Shown here piece after piece: positions 15,234 through 22,842 of a DNA stretch of 35,061 nt; within the stretch, counting starts at the first letter, position 1; every line of letters begins with the position of its first letter. Source of the stretch: Synergistaceae bacterium (lineage in GTDB: Bacteria > Synergistota > Synergistia > Synergistales > Thermovirgaceae). Under the pieces are notes generated by a model. The model saw only the letters and a list, made by a program, of their open reading frames with translations. It was not told the DNA's origin and did no database searches. The stretch spans positions 1-35,061 of the forward strand of contig JAAYDT010000006.1 of the NCBI GenBank assembly GCA_012729145.1. Reading direction: 5' to 3'. The translations under genes were made by a program, and so were the position numbers.

Positions 15234-15608
15234 TTGGAGAAAGCAGCCCTTATCCTTCTCTCGGTCGGTGTCGTGTTCAACTTCCTCGGAACGGTTGCCC
15301 TGTACCGCTTCCCCGATGTCTACACCCGTCTTCACGGCACGACGAAGTGCACTACCTTCGGGTCCATATTCACCTCGGCGGCTGTCGTTGTCTTCGCCCT
15401 GGACATGTTCTTCCGGACCGGTGAAGGTCGTTTCAACACCCTGACGGTCCACGTGATCATTGCCATCCTGGCACTTCTGATATCCAATGCCACCGGGGCC
15501 CACGCCATCGCGCGGGCGGCCCACAGGAGCGGCGTACTTCCCAAGTATGCCGTAGTCGACAGGCTTGCCGAAGACCATCGGAAGAAGAAAGGCGGTGTTT
15601 CGGCATGA
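15234..15608 (+). CDS. mbhC: membrane-bound hydrogenase subunit C (MrpG-like)
   Basis: This 124-residue, three-helix protein matches the MrpG/MnhG family. The signature VALYRFPDVYTRLHGTTKCT follows the first helix, and the third helix contains the family end NATGAHAIARAAHRSG. A charged C-terminal tail follows. The start is a TTG two bases after the mbhB stop. It is part of the antiporter-like module of the complex. Confidence 0.92.
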   Translation: MEKAALILLSVGVVFNFLGTVALYRFPDVYTRLHGTTKCTTFGSIFTSAAVVVFALDMFFRTGEGRFNTLTVHVIIAILALLISNATGAHAIARAAHRSGVLPKYAVVDRLAEDHRKKKGGVSA

Positions 15609-15868
15609 ACGGTTACGCCCACATGGCCGTGCTGACGATCATAGTCATCTCGGCCTTCTACGCCGTATGGTTTCGTGACCTCCTCTCATCGGTCATCTCA
15701 CTGGCTGTCTTCAGTCTCCTGCTCTCCCTTGAGTTCTTCATTCTCCAGGCTCCCGACGTGGCCATTGCCGAAGCGGCCATCGGAGCCGGGCTGAGCACGG
15801 CCATTTACATTATCGCCCTCCGGGCCTGCAAGACCCTGAGGAAACCGAACGGGGGTGAGGGGCGATGA
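15605..15868 (+). CDS. mbhD: membrane-bound hydrogenase subunit D (MbhD/MrpB N-part)
   Basis: The 87-residue protein has three helices and corresponds to the MbhD domain, equivalent to a C-terminal part of MrpA. The characteristic sequence APDVAIAEAAIGAGLSTAIY is present. The ATG overlaps the mbhC stop. In the archaeal complexes this subunit lies in the Na+ translocation path. Confidence 0.9.
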   Translation: MNGYAHMAVLTIIVISAFYAVWFRDLLSSVISLAVFSLLLSLEFFILQAPDVAIAEAAIGAGLSTAIYIIALRACKTLRKPNGGEGR

Positions 15869-16140
15869 AAAGGCGCGTCCTTTTCCTTGTTGCGGTTCTG
15901 GTAGTTGCCGGTGTCTTCTGGGGCGCCCTGAGCAGGATCCACCCCTTTGGTGACACCGCCAGGGCTCCCATGGACGACTACTATCTCGAGAACGCCCAGC
16001 AGGAGCGATCCGTCAACAACGTCGTAACTTCCATAGTCTTTGACTACAGGGGATTCGACACCCTGGGCGAGGCGGCGGTGCTCTTCACCGCGGTCTGCTC
16101 GGTTCTGGCCCTTTTCCGGAAGGGGAGTGAGGGAAAATGA
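15865..16140 (+). CDS. mbhE: membrane-bound hydrogenase subunit E (MbhE)
   Basis: This 91-residue protein has an N-terminal helix, a loop facing the outside, and a second helix. The family signature NNVVTSIVFDYRGFDTLGEA is intact, followed by AVLFTAVCSVLALF. It overlaps mbhD by four bases and mbhF by four bases. It is an MbhE/MrpB-type component of the ion-translocating module. Confidence 0.9.
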   Translation: MKRRVLFLVAVLVVAGVFWGALSRIHPFGDTARAPMDDYYLENAQQERSVNNVVTSIVFDYRGFDTLGEAAVLFTAVCSVLALFRKGSEGK

Positions 16141-16634
16141 ATCCTCTTTCCGTTGTGGTAAGGACCATCTGTGACATCTTTGCCTGGTTCATGGGCATAT
16201 TCGGTGCCTACATCATAATCCACGGGCACCTTACCCCCGGCGGGGGCTTCCAGGGCGGGGCAGTTGTCGCTACCATGGCAGCCTTCCTTCTTGTCGCCTA
16301 CGGAGGGAAAAAGGTGCTCTCCTTCGTGAGGCCGGGATTCTACTCGGGGATGGAGACGGCGGGGCTGTTGCTCTTCATAGCCGCCGGGTTCCTCGGTATG
16401 GGCACGACCTTCTTCTACAACTTCCTGGCCGGAAGGGGCGGCCTCTTCGGAGCTGTCGTTCCCATCGGTCCCAGCAGCGGCATCCTCAACAGCGCCGGCA
16501 CCATATCGGTGATGAACATTGCCGTGGGACTCGAGGTCATAGGCGGGCTCTCACTGATCCTGATCTACATGTTCAAGGGGATCCGTCTCTTCGACGATCA
16601 TGCGGGAAGGAGTGAGAGCGGCCATGACAGGTAA
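16137..16634 (+). CDS. mbhF: membrane-bound hydrogenase subunit F (MrpB-like)
   Basis: The 165-residue, four-helix protein matches MnhB/MrpB. The most conserved element, HGHLTPGGGFQGGAVVATM, is present near residue 30, and VMNIAVGLEVIGGLSLILIYMF forms the last helix. Start and stop overlap the neighbouring genes. It is a membrane subunit of the cation-translocating module. Confidence 0.92.
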   Translation: MNPLSVVVRTICDIFAWFMGIFGAYIIIHGHLTPGGGFQGGAVVATMAAFLLVAYGGKKVLSFVRPGFYSGMETAGLLLFIAAGFLGMGTTFFYNFLAGRGGLFGAVVPIGPSSGILNSAGTISVMNIAVGLEVIGGLSLILIYMFKGIRLFDDHAGRSESGHDR

Positions 16635-16971
16635 CGCCCCCTTCCTTGTGGTTGGGATCATATTTTTCCTGGGGATGTACGCCATCCTCTTCGAGAGAAA
16701 CCTCATCAAGATAGCCATAGGCATAACGCTCCTGGAAGCGTCGGCCAACTTGCTGCTTATTGTTCTGGGGTTCCGTACGGGTGGCACAATACCTATTTTT
16801 ACCCTGGCAGGCGGGACCAGGACCATGGTCCTCCCCACCCCCCAGGCGCTCACGCTGACGGCTATCGTCATAGGTCTGGCAACTTCGGCCCTGCTCCTTT
16901 CGCTGGTCATTCTTCTGTACAGACACTACGGGACGCTTGACGTCCGCGAGATCAGGAGGTTAAGGGGATGA
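16624..16971 (+). CDS. mbhG: membrane-bound hydrogenase subunit G (MrpC/NuoK-like)
   Basis: The 115-residue protein has three helices and resembles MrpC/MnhC and NuoK. Family features are AILFERNLIKIAIGITLLEA with the buried glutamate, and PTPQALTLTAIVIGLATSAL. The ATG at 16624 follows AAGGAG; an upstream in-frame ATG at 16600 lacks a ribosome-binding site. It overlaps the end of mbhF by 11 bases and mbhH by four. Confidence 0.92.
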   Translation: MTGNAPFLVVGIIFFLGMYAILFERNLIKIAIGITLLEASANLLLIVLGFRTGGTIPIFTLAGGTRTMVLPTPQALTLTAIVIGLATSALLLSLVILLYRHYGTLDVREIRRLRG

Positions 16972-18533
16972 ACTGGCAGATACACCTACCGGCGCTTGCC
17001 CTGGCCGTCCCCCTCCTGGGAGCCTTTGTCTCTCCGGTGGCCGGTCTCGGCGGACGCTTGACGCGCAACGCATGGATGGTGCTCGTCTCCATGGCGACCA
17101 CCGCCGTCTGCATTCTTCTATGGCAGAGGGTAATAGCGGGCGGGACCGTCGTCTACGTGATGGGTGCCGAGGCGTGGAACATAACGCTTCCCTCGGGGCT
17201 CAGCTGGCCCATAAGGATCATCCTCGAGGTCGACGCCTTCAGTGCCTTCATGGCGGTGGTGGGATCCATAGCCGCCCTCGCGGGGGCCTTCTTCTCTCTA
17301 CGCTTCATGGACAAGTTCACAGGCCTCGAGAAGTTCTCGGCCCTCTTCTTCCTGCTCGTCACGGGGATGCTGGGCATGCAGCTCACCGGGGACCTCTTCA
17401 ACTTCTTCGTCTTCCTCGAGATCGCCTCGGTGGCCTCCTTCGGGCTTATCGCCTTCTGGAGGGACAGACCTGAAGCGGTGGAAGCCTCCTTCAAGTACAT
17501 GGTGGTCTCCACCATCTCGGCAATGTTCGTACTTATCGCGGTAGGATTCTTCTACGGGCGCTACAACGCTGTCAACATAGCGGCCGTCGCCAGGATGCTC
17601 CATATGGGTTACGCCGAGAAGATAGCCCTGGTGTTCATTGTGGTCTCCCTGGCGATGAAGTGCGGAGCAGTCCCCATGCACATGTGGACCCCCGACGCCT
17701 ACGCCGAGGCGCCAGCAGGGGTGACCTGCCTCCTGGTTGCCGTAAGCCAGGCGTCGCTCTACGGCCTCTTCCGGGTCTGCTTCTCCCTCTACGGGGTCAG
17801 CCTGGGGAGCACCGTTGTCCCCTGGACGATAATCGTCATGGGTGTCCTTTCCATGTTTATCGGGGTCACAATGGCCGTCATACAGAAAGAGATGAAACGG
17901 CTCATGGCCTACCATTCGGTCTCCCAGATAGGCTACATACTGATGGCCCTCGGAGTAGGTCTGCTCTCCCTGAAGGATCCCCAGGCCATGGCTGATTACG
18001 GTTTTACGGCAATGAAGGGCGGCATCTTTCATATCATCAACTACACCATGTACAAGGGGCTGCTCTTCCTTACCGCCGGTGCGGTGTTCTACTCGGCTGG
18101 CACCCGTAACCTCAACGAGCTCGGGGGTCTGGCCAGGTTGATGCCCCAGACCACCTTCATGTTCGTCATAGCGGCGGCGGCCATCGCGGGCCTGCCGCCC
18201 TTCAACGGTTTCGTCTCCAAACTGCTGATCTACCAGTCGACCTTCGCCGTCTACCCGCTGCTAGCGGTGGCGGCCCTGGTCACTTCGGTGCTGACGCTGG
18301 CCTCCTTCGTAAAGGTCTTTCAGACGGCCTTCCTTGGTCCGGCAAAGAAGACTTTCGAGAAGGTCACCGAGGTGCCTGCGTCGATGCTCCTGGGGATGTC
18401 AGTGCTTACAATAGTCATTGTGGCCCTGACGCTCTTCCCGGGATGGACGCTCTCTCACCTGGTGGAACCTGCCGCCAAGGCCCTGGTTGACCAGGCAGGC
18501 TACATTTCCGCCGTTATGGGAGGTGGTCTGTGA
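16968..18533 (+). CDS. mbhH: membrane-bound hydrogenase subunit H (MrpD antiporter-like)
   Basis: This 521-residue protein with about 14 helices belongs to the proton-conducting antiporter family shared by MrpD and NuoL/M/N. The key residues for ion translocation are visible: Glu151 in FFVFLEIASVASF, Lys231 in SLAMKCGAVPMHMWTPDAYA, the helix-8 region LMAYHSVSQIGYILM, and Lys363 in INYTMYKGLLFLTAGAV. It is the only large antiporter subunit in the cluster, as in archaeal Mbh. It overlaps both neighbours. It should couple H2 formation to Na+ or H+ movement. Confidence 0.94.
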   Translation: MNWQIHLPALALAVPLLGAFVSPVAGLGGRLTRNAWMVLVSMATTAVCILLWQRVIAGGTVVYVMGAEAWNITLPSGLSWPIRIILEVDAFSAFMAVVGSIAALAGAFFSLRFMDKFTGLEKFSALFFLLVTGMLGMQLTGDLFNFFVFLEIASVASFGLIAFWRDRPEAVEASFKYMVVSTISAMFVLIAVGFFYGRYNAVNIAAVARMLHMGYAEKIALVFIVVSLAMKCGAVPMHMWTPDAYAEAPAGVTCLLVAVSQASLYGLFRVCFSLYGVSLGSTVVPWTIIVMGVLSMFIGVTMAVIQKEMKRLMAYHSVSQIGYILMALGVGLLSLKDPQAMADYGFTAMKGGIFHIINYTMYKGLLFLTAGAVFYSAGTRNLNELGGLARLMPQTTFMFVIAAAAIAGLPPFNGFVSKLLIYQSTFAVYPLLAVAALVTSVLTLASFVKVFQTAFLGPAKKTFEKVTEVPASMLLGMSVLTIVIVALTLFPGWTLSHLVEPAAKALVDQAGYISAVMGGGL

Positions 18534-18871
18534 TGTGGGAAAAGGTCTACTCGGGATTCGGCTACTGGGACGTATACTTATGGCTGCTCTTCTTCGTCAT
18601 AGCAGCGGGCATGATCCTGTTCATAAGGGCTCTTGGCCGCAGCGACTTCAAGGAGGGCACCGAGCAGGACGAAATATTCTACGGCAGCAACCCGGTACCC
18701 GAGGACGGCGCCGATATGGGGGTTCCAGCTGCCTCGGCCTACTGGGGGTTCGTGGAGGCCCTCAGACCCTACTATGACTGGCTGGTTGAACTCCACACCG
18801 GCATTGCGAGCGACTACGTGGGCTACTTCGTTCTCACCGTGGCGGCTGTCGCAGTACTGGTCCTTCTGTAA
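18533..18871 (+). CDS. mbhI: membrane-bound hydrogenase subunit I
   Basis: The 112-residue protein has an N-terminal helix (LWLLFFVIAAGMILFI), a hydrophilic middle part and a C-terminal helix. It holds the position of MbhI, the connector between the antiporter module and the hydrogenase module. The middle contains WGFVEALRPYYDWLVELHTG, consistent with MbhI-like proteins. The ATG overlaps the mbhH stop (TGATG) and follows GGGAGG; a GTG one codon earlier is also possible. Confidence 0.85.
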   Translation: MWEKVYSGFGYWDVYLWLLFFVIAAGMILFIRALGRSDFKEGTEQDEIFYGSNPVPEDGADMGVPAASAYWGFVEALRPYYDWLVELHTGIASDYVGYFVLTVAAVAVLVLL

Positions 18872-18883
18872 GGGGGTGGGACG

Positions 18884-19345
18884 ATGAAACTTGAACGCTA
18901 CCTCGACATTCTGACCAAGTCCATCTGGGTCTTTCACTGTAACAGCGGGTCTTGCAACGGCTGCGACATAGAGATCGTGGCGACCATTACCCCCAGGTAC
19001 GACATAGAGCGTTTCGGAATGAAGCTTGTGGGGACCCCGCGCCACGCTGACGCGCTGCTCGTAACGGGACCCGTAACGAAGTACATGACGGGCAGGCTCC
19101 GCAGGATCTACGCCCAGATGCCCGACCCCAAGGTGGTCATCGCCATAGGCAACTGCGCCTGCTCGGGCGACGTATTCTACAAGTCTTACAACCTGGACGG
19201 CCCGGTGGACAACATAATCCCCGTCGACGTCTACGTCCACGGGTGCCCTCCCAGGCCCGAGGCCATCATAGAGGGCGCCGCCAAGGCGGTTCTGAAGCTG
19301 GAGAAGCTCAAGGACTCCCTCAAGAAGGCAGGTGCCGCGAAATGA
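18884..19345 (+). CDS. mbhJ: [NiFe] hydrogenase small subunit J (NuoB-like)
   Basis: This 153-residue protein is the electron-transferring small subunit of a group 4 [NiFe] hydrogenase. It has the four ligands of the proximal [4Fe-4S] cluster: Cys24 and Cys27 in SGSCNGCDIE, Cys91 in IGNCACSGDVF, and Cys121 in VHGCPPRPEAII. No signal peptide is present, so it faces the cytoplasm. It passes electrons from MbhN to the NiFe site in MbhL. Its stop overlaps the mbhK start. Confidence 0.95.
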   Translation: MKLERYLDILTKSIWVFHCNSGSCNGCDIEIVATITPRYDIERFGMKLVGTPRHADALLVTGPVTKYMTGRLRRIYAQMPDPKVVIAIGNCACSGDVFYKSYNLDGPVDNIIPVDVYVHGCPPRPEAIIEGAAKAVLKLEKLKDSLKKAGAAK

Positions 19346-19893
19346 AGCCGCGCTGTGCAGAGTACACCGAAGAGTACGTGAGCCCCGATAAGGTGCTCTC
19401 GCTTCTCAGAAGAAAGTTCCGCAAGACTGCCGACTCCATGGAGCTCAGGGACTACAAGGGAGGTGCCGGTAACGAGACGGCCTACCAGTGCCTCTGGGTG
19501 CAGGTGGAGAAGCAGCGCTTCCTGGATCTGGTGGATGCGCTGAGGGAGATCGACTTTCTCCACTTTCAGATCACCTCCGGCGACGACATCGGTGAGGCGG
19601 TCCAGCTCAACTATCACTTCTCGATCTTCCGCTGCGCCGGGCGGGGCAAAAGGCTGGGAGTCACGGTGACCGTCGATGTTCCGAAGGACGATCTCGTGAT
19701 GCCATCCCTCTGGAGCAGGATCCCGGGGATAGAGTACAGCGAGAGGGAGATCCGCGAGATGTTCGGCGTGGATTTCGACGGATTGCCAAACAAGGCCCTG
19801 GTTTTTCTCCCCGAGGACTGGAACGAGGATATCAAGCCCTGGCGCAGGGACGAAACCGGTCCCAGGCCGGAAGACATCAGGGAACTCTCCTAG
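19342..19893 (+). CDS. mbhK: hydrogenase subunit K (NuoC-like)
   Basis: The 183-residue protein matches the 30-kDa subunit (NuoC) family, with the hallmark IPGIEYSEREIREMFGVDF. The N-terminal part has a charged segment, and the C-terminal tail LPEDWNEDIKPWRRDE resembles the NuoC end. The ATG overlaps the mbhJ stop; a longer in-frame extension exists but overlaps mbhJ. It stabilises the contact between the J and L subunits. Confidence 0.93.
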   Translation: MKPRCAEYTEEYVSPDKVLSLLRRKFRKTADSMELRDYKGGAGNETAYQCLWVQVEKQRFLDLVDALREIDFLHFQITSGDDIGEAVQLNYHFSIFRCAGRGKRLGVTVTVDVPKDDLVMPSLWSRIPGIEYSEREIREMFGVDFDGLPNKALVFLPEDWNEDIKPWRRDETGPRPEDIRELS

Positions 19894-19904
19894 GAGGTGC
19901 CGGT

Positions 19905-21143
19905 ATGGCAGAAGGATTGAACAAAACGTACAAAGTGCCGATCGGCCCTGTTCACGTGGGACTCAAGGAACCCATTACGGCCTGGCTCGATGTCGACGGG
20001 GAGCGCATAAAGGGTGCTACCATACGCCCCGGGGCCATTCACAGGGGCATAGAGTTCATGGCCCGCGACCGCAACCCCATACAGATCATCTACCTTGCCG
20101 AACGGATCTGCGGGATATGCTCCTTCGCCCACATCGTAGCCTTCGTCCGGGCCGTGGAGGATGCCGCCAGGATAGAGGTCCCGGCAAGGGCCCAGTACAT
20201 CAGGACCATCGTGCTGGAGCTGGAGAGGATCCACTCTCACATCCTATGGGCAGGAGTTGCCTGCTACACCTTCGGCTACGACTCGGCCTTCAACCTCGGG
20301 ATGATCCTGAGGGAGAAGGTCATGGATGTCCTTGAGGCACTAACGGGGAACCGGGTCAACTACGGGACCGGAACCGTCGGTGGTGTCCGCAGGGACATAA
20401 CTCCTGCGGTAGGCAAGGTCATCAGGGAAATGATAGACTTCTACAAGAACGAGTTCGGCGTCTTCTACGATGTCGTCACCGACGACCCCATAGCCAAGGC
20501 CAGGATGCGCGACGTGGGCGTTCTCTCGAAGGAGGACGCCATAGCCTACTGCGCCCTTGGGCCTACGGTCAGGGGGAGCGGCCTCAGGGTCGACCTGCGT
20601 TGGTCGTCCCCCTACGAGGCCTACTGCGACATGGATATCAAGCCCGTAGTCCCCCAGGACTACACCGGGGAGGTCTACGGCGACGTCTTCGACCGCTTCC
20701 TTGTCAGGGTACTGGAGGTCTACCAGTCCCTGGAGATAATAGAGAACGCCATGGCAGGGCTGCCGTCGGGGGACCTCATGTGGGAGCCGAAACTACCCAA
20801 GCTCCTCAACTACCTCAAGCAGGCTGACGGTACGGGCCTGAGCTCCATCGAGGCGCCCCGCGGCGACGACACCCATGCGATAAGGCTTACCGGGGGCCAG
20901 GATAACATTACCTGGTGGAAAGTCCGCGCTCCGACATACTCCAACGCGGTCTCGTGGCCGATCATGTTCATGGATAACGAGCTGGCCGACTCCCCGCTGA
21001 TCATCAACAGCATCGACCCCTGCATTTCCTGCATGGAGCGAATGGTCGTCACCGACCGGTCGACAGGATCCGGGAATATCGTGACGAAGTCGGAGCTCAT
21101 CGAGCGCTGTCGTGACAAGACAAGGAGGATGATGGGATCATGA
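19905..21143 (+). CDS. mbhL: [NiFe] hydrogenase large catalytic subunit L (NuoD-like)
   Basis: This 412-residue catalytic subunit forms or oxidises H2 at a NiFe(CN)2CO site. All four nickel-binding cysteines are present: Cys69 and Cys72 in ERICGICSFAH, and Cys373 and Cys376 in DPCISCMERM. This separates it from Mbs/Mbx and from NuoD, which lack some or all of them. Other NuoD-like features are RPGAIHRGIE and LELERIHSHILW. After the last motif a 36-residue tail remains, which could be the peptide removed by a maturation protease, as in other group 4 enzymes. No hyp or protease genes are in the window. The product is expected to use electrons from ferredoxin. Confidence 0.95.
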   Translation: MAEGLNKTYKVPIGPVHVGLKEPITAWLDVDGERIKGATIRPGAIHRGIEFMARDRNPIQIIYLAERICGICSFAHIVAFVRAVEDAARIEVPARAQYIRTIVLELERIHSHILWAGVACYTFGYDSAFNLGMILREKVMDVLEALTGNRVNYGTGTVGGVRRDITPAVGKVIREMIDFYKNEFGVFYDVVTDDPIAKARMRDVGVLSKEDAIAYCALGPTVRGSGLRVDLRWSSPYEAYCDMDIKPVVPQDYTGEVYGDVFDRFLVRVLEVYQSLEIIENAMAGLPSGDLMWEPKLPKLLNYLKQADGTGLSSIEAPRGDDTHAIRLTGGQDNITWWKVRAPTYSNAVSWPIMFMDNELADSPLIINSIDPCISCMERMVVTDRSTGSGNIVTKSELIERCRDKTRRMMGS

Positions 21144-22132
21144 CCCTTCTTCATTTCAAGTTGATAGCGGGGGTGGCCCTCCTGTTCTTTGCTTCCCTTC
21201 TTTCCCTTGTCTTTGAAGGGGTGGACAGGATAATCCACGCCCGGATGCAGCTCAGGCTGGGACCACCGCTCTTTCAGCCCTTCTTCGACATACTGAAGCT
21301 TCTTGGCAAGGAGAACATTGTTCCCCGAAGGGCCATTCCGTGGGCGTTCAACGGGGCTCCCTGGGTCTCGGCCACTGCGGCCCTTATGATACTTCTCTAC
21401 ATACCCATGGGTTCGCTGCCCCCAATTCTGGCCGGGAGCGGCGACCTTATCCTCATCCTCTACCTGCTGGGGCTCTCCGCGGTGGCGATGGCAGTGGGAG
21501 GTTTTGCAAGCGGCTCCACCTACGCCAACGTTGGCGCCCAACGCGAGATGACTCTGATGATGAGCTACGAACTTCCCCTTGCGGTTGTTATCGTCTCGCT
21601 GGCCTGGTTCGCTTACAGGACCGGGATGCCCGGTGAGCCCTTCAGTCTCGAGACCTTCGTCGGGATGCCGCTGTGGAGCGTAGTGGGGTGGACGGGCGTC
21701 TTCGGCCTGCTCTGCCTGCTCGTGGCCCTCATGGCGGTGGTGCCCGCCGAGGTGGGGAAGGTGCCCATGGATATTGCCGAGGCGAAGACGGAGATCCTGG
21801 AAGGGCTCATCTGCGAGTACTCCGGCCGTAACCTGGCCATGTTCAAGATAGCCTTCTCCCTGCGAACGCTGGTTATGTGCGCCGTGGTGGTATCCCTCTT
21901 CTTCCCATGGACCATAGGCAGGCATTTCGGCCTCCAGGGTTCGCTTCTCTTTCTGGCGGACTTCATCTTCTTCTGGGTGAAGGTCTTCCTGATGCAGATA
22001 ATCGGCGTAACGACGGTACGTACTGCCTTTGGGCGGTACAAGATATGGCAGGCCTCGCAGTTCTACTGGTTCCACATTGCGGGGCTCTCCCTGGCGGGGA
22101 TGGTCCTGCTGTCCCTCGACGTGGTCCTTTAA
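21140..22132 (+). CDS. mbhM: hydrogenase membrane anchor subunit M (NuoH-like)
   Basis: The 330-residue protein with eight helices matches NuoH/EchB/MbhM. The cytoplasmic loop signatures RMQLRLGPPLFQPFFDILKL and PAEVGKVPMDIAEAKTEILE are intact, with the charged ICEYSGRN following. These acidic loops connect the hydrogenase module to the ion channel. Start and stop of mbhL/mbhM overlap as ATGA. Confidence 0.95.
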   Translation: MTLLHFKLIAGVALLFFASLLSLVFEGVDRIIHARMQLRLGPPLFQPFFDILKLLGKENIVPRRAIPWAFNGAPWVSATAALMILLYIPMGSLPPILAGSGDLILILYLLGLSAVAMAVGGFASGSTYANVGAQREMTLMMSYELPLAVVIVSLAWFAYRTGMPGEPFSLETFVGMPLWSVVGWTGVFGLLCLLVALMAVVPAEVGKVPMDIAEAKTEILEGLICEYSGRNLAMFKIAFSLRTLVMCAVVVSLFFPWTIGRHFGLQGSLLFLADFIFFWVKVFLMQIIGVTTVRTAFGRYKIWQASQFYWFHIAGLSLAGMVLLSLDVVL

Positions 22133-22144
22133 GGGGGGGTTGGA

Positions 22145-22780
22145 ATGATAAACAGGATGATGATACAGATCTTCAGGCAGTGGTGCGAGGATCCGGCCAC
22201 CAACCCCTTCCCCGTTGCCCACATGCCCGACAACCTCACCGAGGCTCTCAAGGCCGCTGCTGAGGGCAAGATCAAGCTCAACGACCCGGTAAAGACCCCC
22301 GAGGGGTTCCGCGGCAGGATCGGCTACGACAAAAAGACCTGCATAGGGTGCAAAATGTGCATCAAGGTCTGCCCGGCCAACGCCATCGAATCCCTCGACG
22401 AGGAGAAGAAGGTCCAGTTCCACATGGATCGCTGTTGCTTCTGTGCCCAGTGCACCGAGATCTGTCCAGTATCGTGCATATGGATGACCGACGAGTTCGC
22501 CTTCTCGTCCTACGAACGGAAGAAACAGATAGTGAAGGACTCCGGAAAGAGGCCTGCCGCCAAGAAGGTCAAGGGTGCTCCGGAGGCCAATGCGACCGAA
22601 GCGACCAAGTATCACATTGACCCCGACAAGTGCATCGGCTGCACCAGGTGCTCCAAGGTATGCCCCGTTCAGGCTATTTCTGGTAAGATCAAAGAGAAGC
22701 ACGTTATCGACGAGGAGAAGTGTATAGGCTGTTCGGCCTGTGCGGAGGCGTGCCCTGTAAAGGCGATAAGCCCAAGGTAG
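22145..22780 (+). CDS. mbhN: ferredoxin-type subunit N with four [4Fe-4S] motifs (NuoI-like)
   Basis: The 211-residue protein begins as a normal NuoI/MbhN with two cluster motifs: Cys66, 69, 72 and 76 (CIGCKMCIKVCP) and Cys97, 100, 103 and 107 (CCFCAQCTEICP). After a hydrophilic Lys/Ala-rich linker (residues about 125-155) a second complete bacterial-type ferredoxin follows: Cys163, 166, 169 and 173 (CIGCTRCSKVCP) and Cys193, 196, 199 and 203 (CIGCSACAEACP). This domain resembles the C-terminal ferredoxin domains of NuoF/HydB-type proteins. Archaeal MbhN carries only the first two clusters. The extra domain may dock the electron donor or extend the electron wire. There is no stop or frameshift between the halves, so it is a true fusion. 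Confidence 0.94.
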   Translation: MINRMMIQIFRQWCEDPATNPFPVAHMPDNLTEALKAAAEGKIKLNDPVKTPEGFRGRIGYDKKTCIGCKMCIKVCPANAIESLDEEKKVQFHMDRCCFCAQCTEICPVSCIWMTDEFAFSSYERKKQIVKDSGKRPAAKKVKGAPEANATEATKYHIDPDKCIGCTRCSKVCPVQAISGKIKEKHVIDEEKCIGCSACAEACPVKAISPR

Positions 22781-22793
22781 GGTGAACTTGAGG

Positions 22794-22830
22794 GGCGGGG
22801 TCGCGGAAGTTCGCGGTCCCGCCATTTTTT
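22794..22830 (+). terminator. intrinsic terminator of the mbh operon
   Basis: Arms at 22794-22805 and 22812-22823 form a 12-bp stem with two G-U pairs, followed by A and six T (22825-22830). It lies 14 bases after the mbhN stop codon and separates the operon from the asparaginase gene. Confidence 0.9.
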
Positions 22831-22842
22831 CGGAGGTGACCC

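Noticed and set aside
19905-21143. Reading the large subunit as an Mbs/Mbx or NuoD-type non-hydrogenase
   Set aside because: Both CxxC nickel motifs (Cys69/72 and Cys373/376) are intact, which those families lack in part or whole.
20810-22825. 671-codon open frame on the minus strand
   Set aside because: It is antisense to mbhL, mbhM and mbhN, has low-complexity His/Gly/Glu-rich composition and no family motif; it is a by-product of GC-rich codon use.
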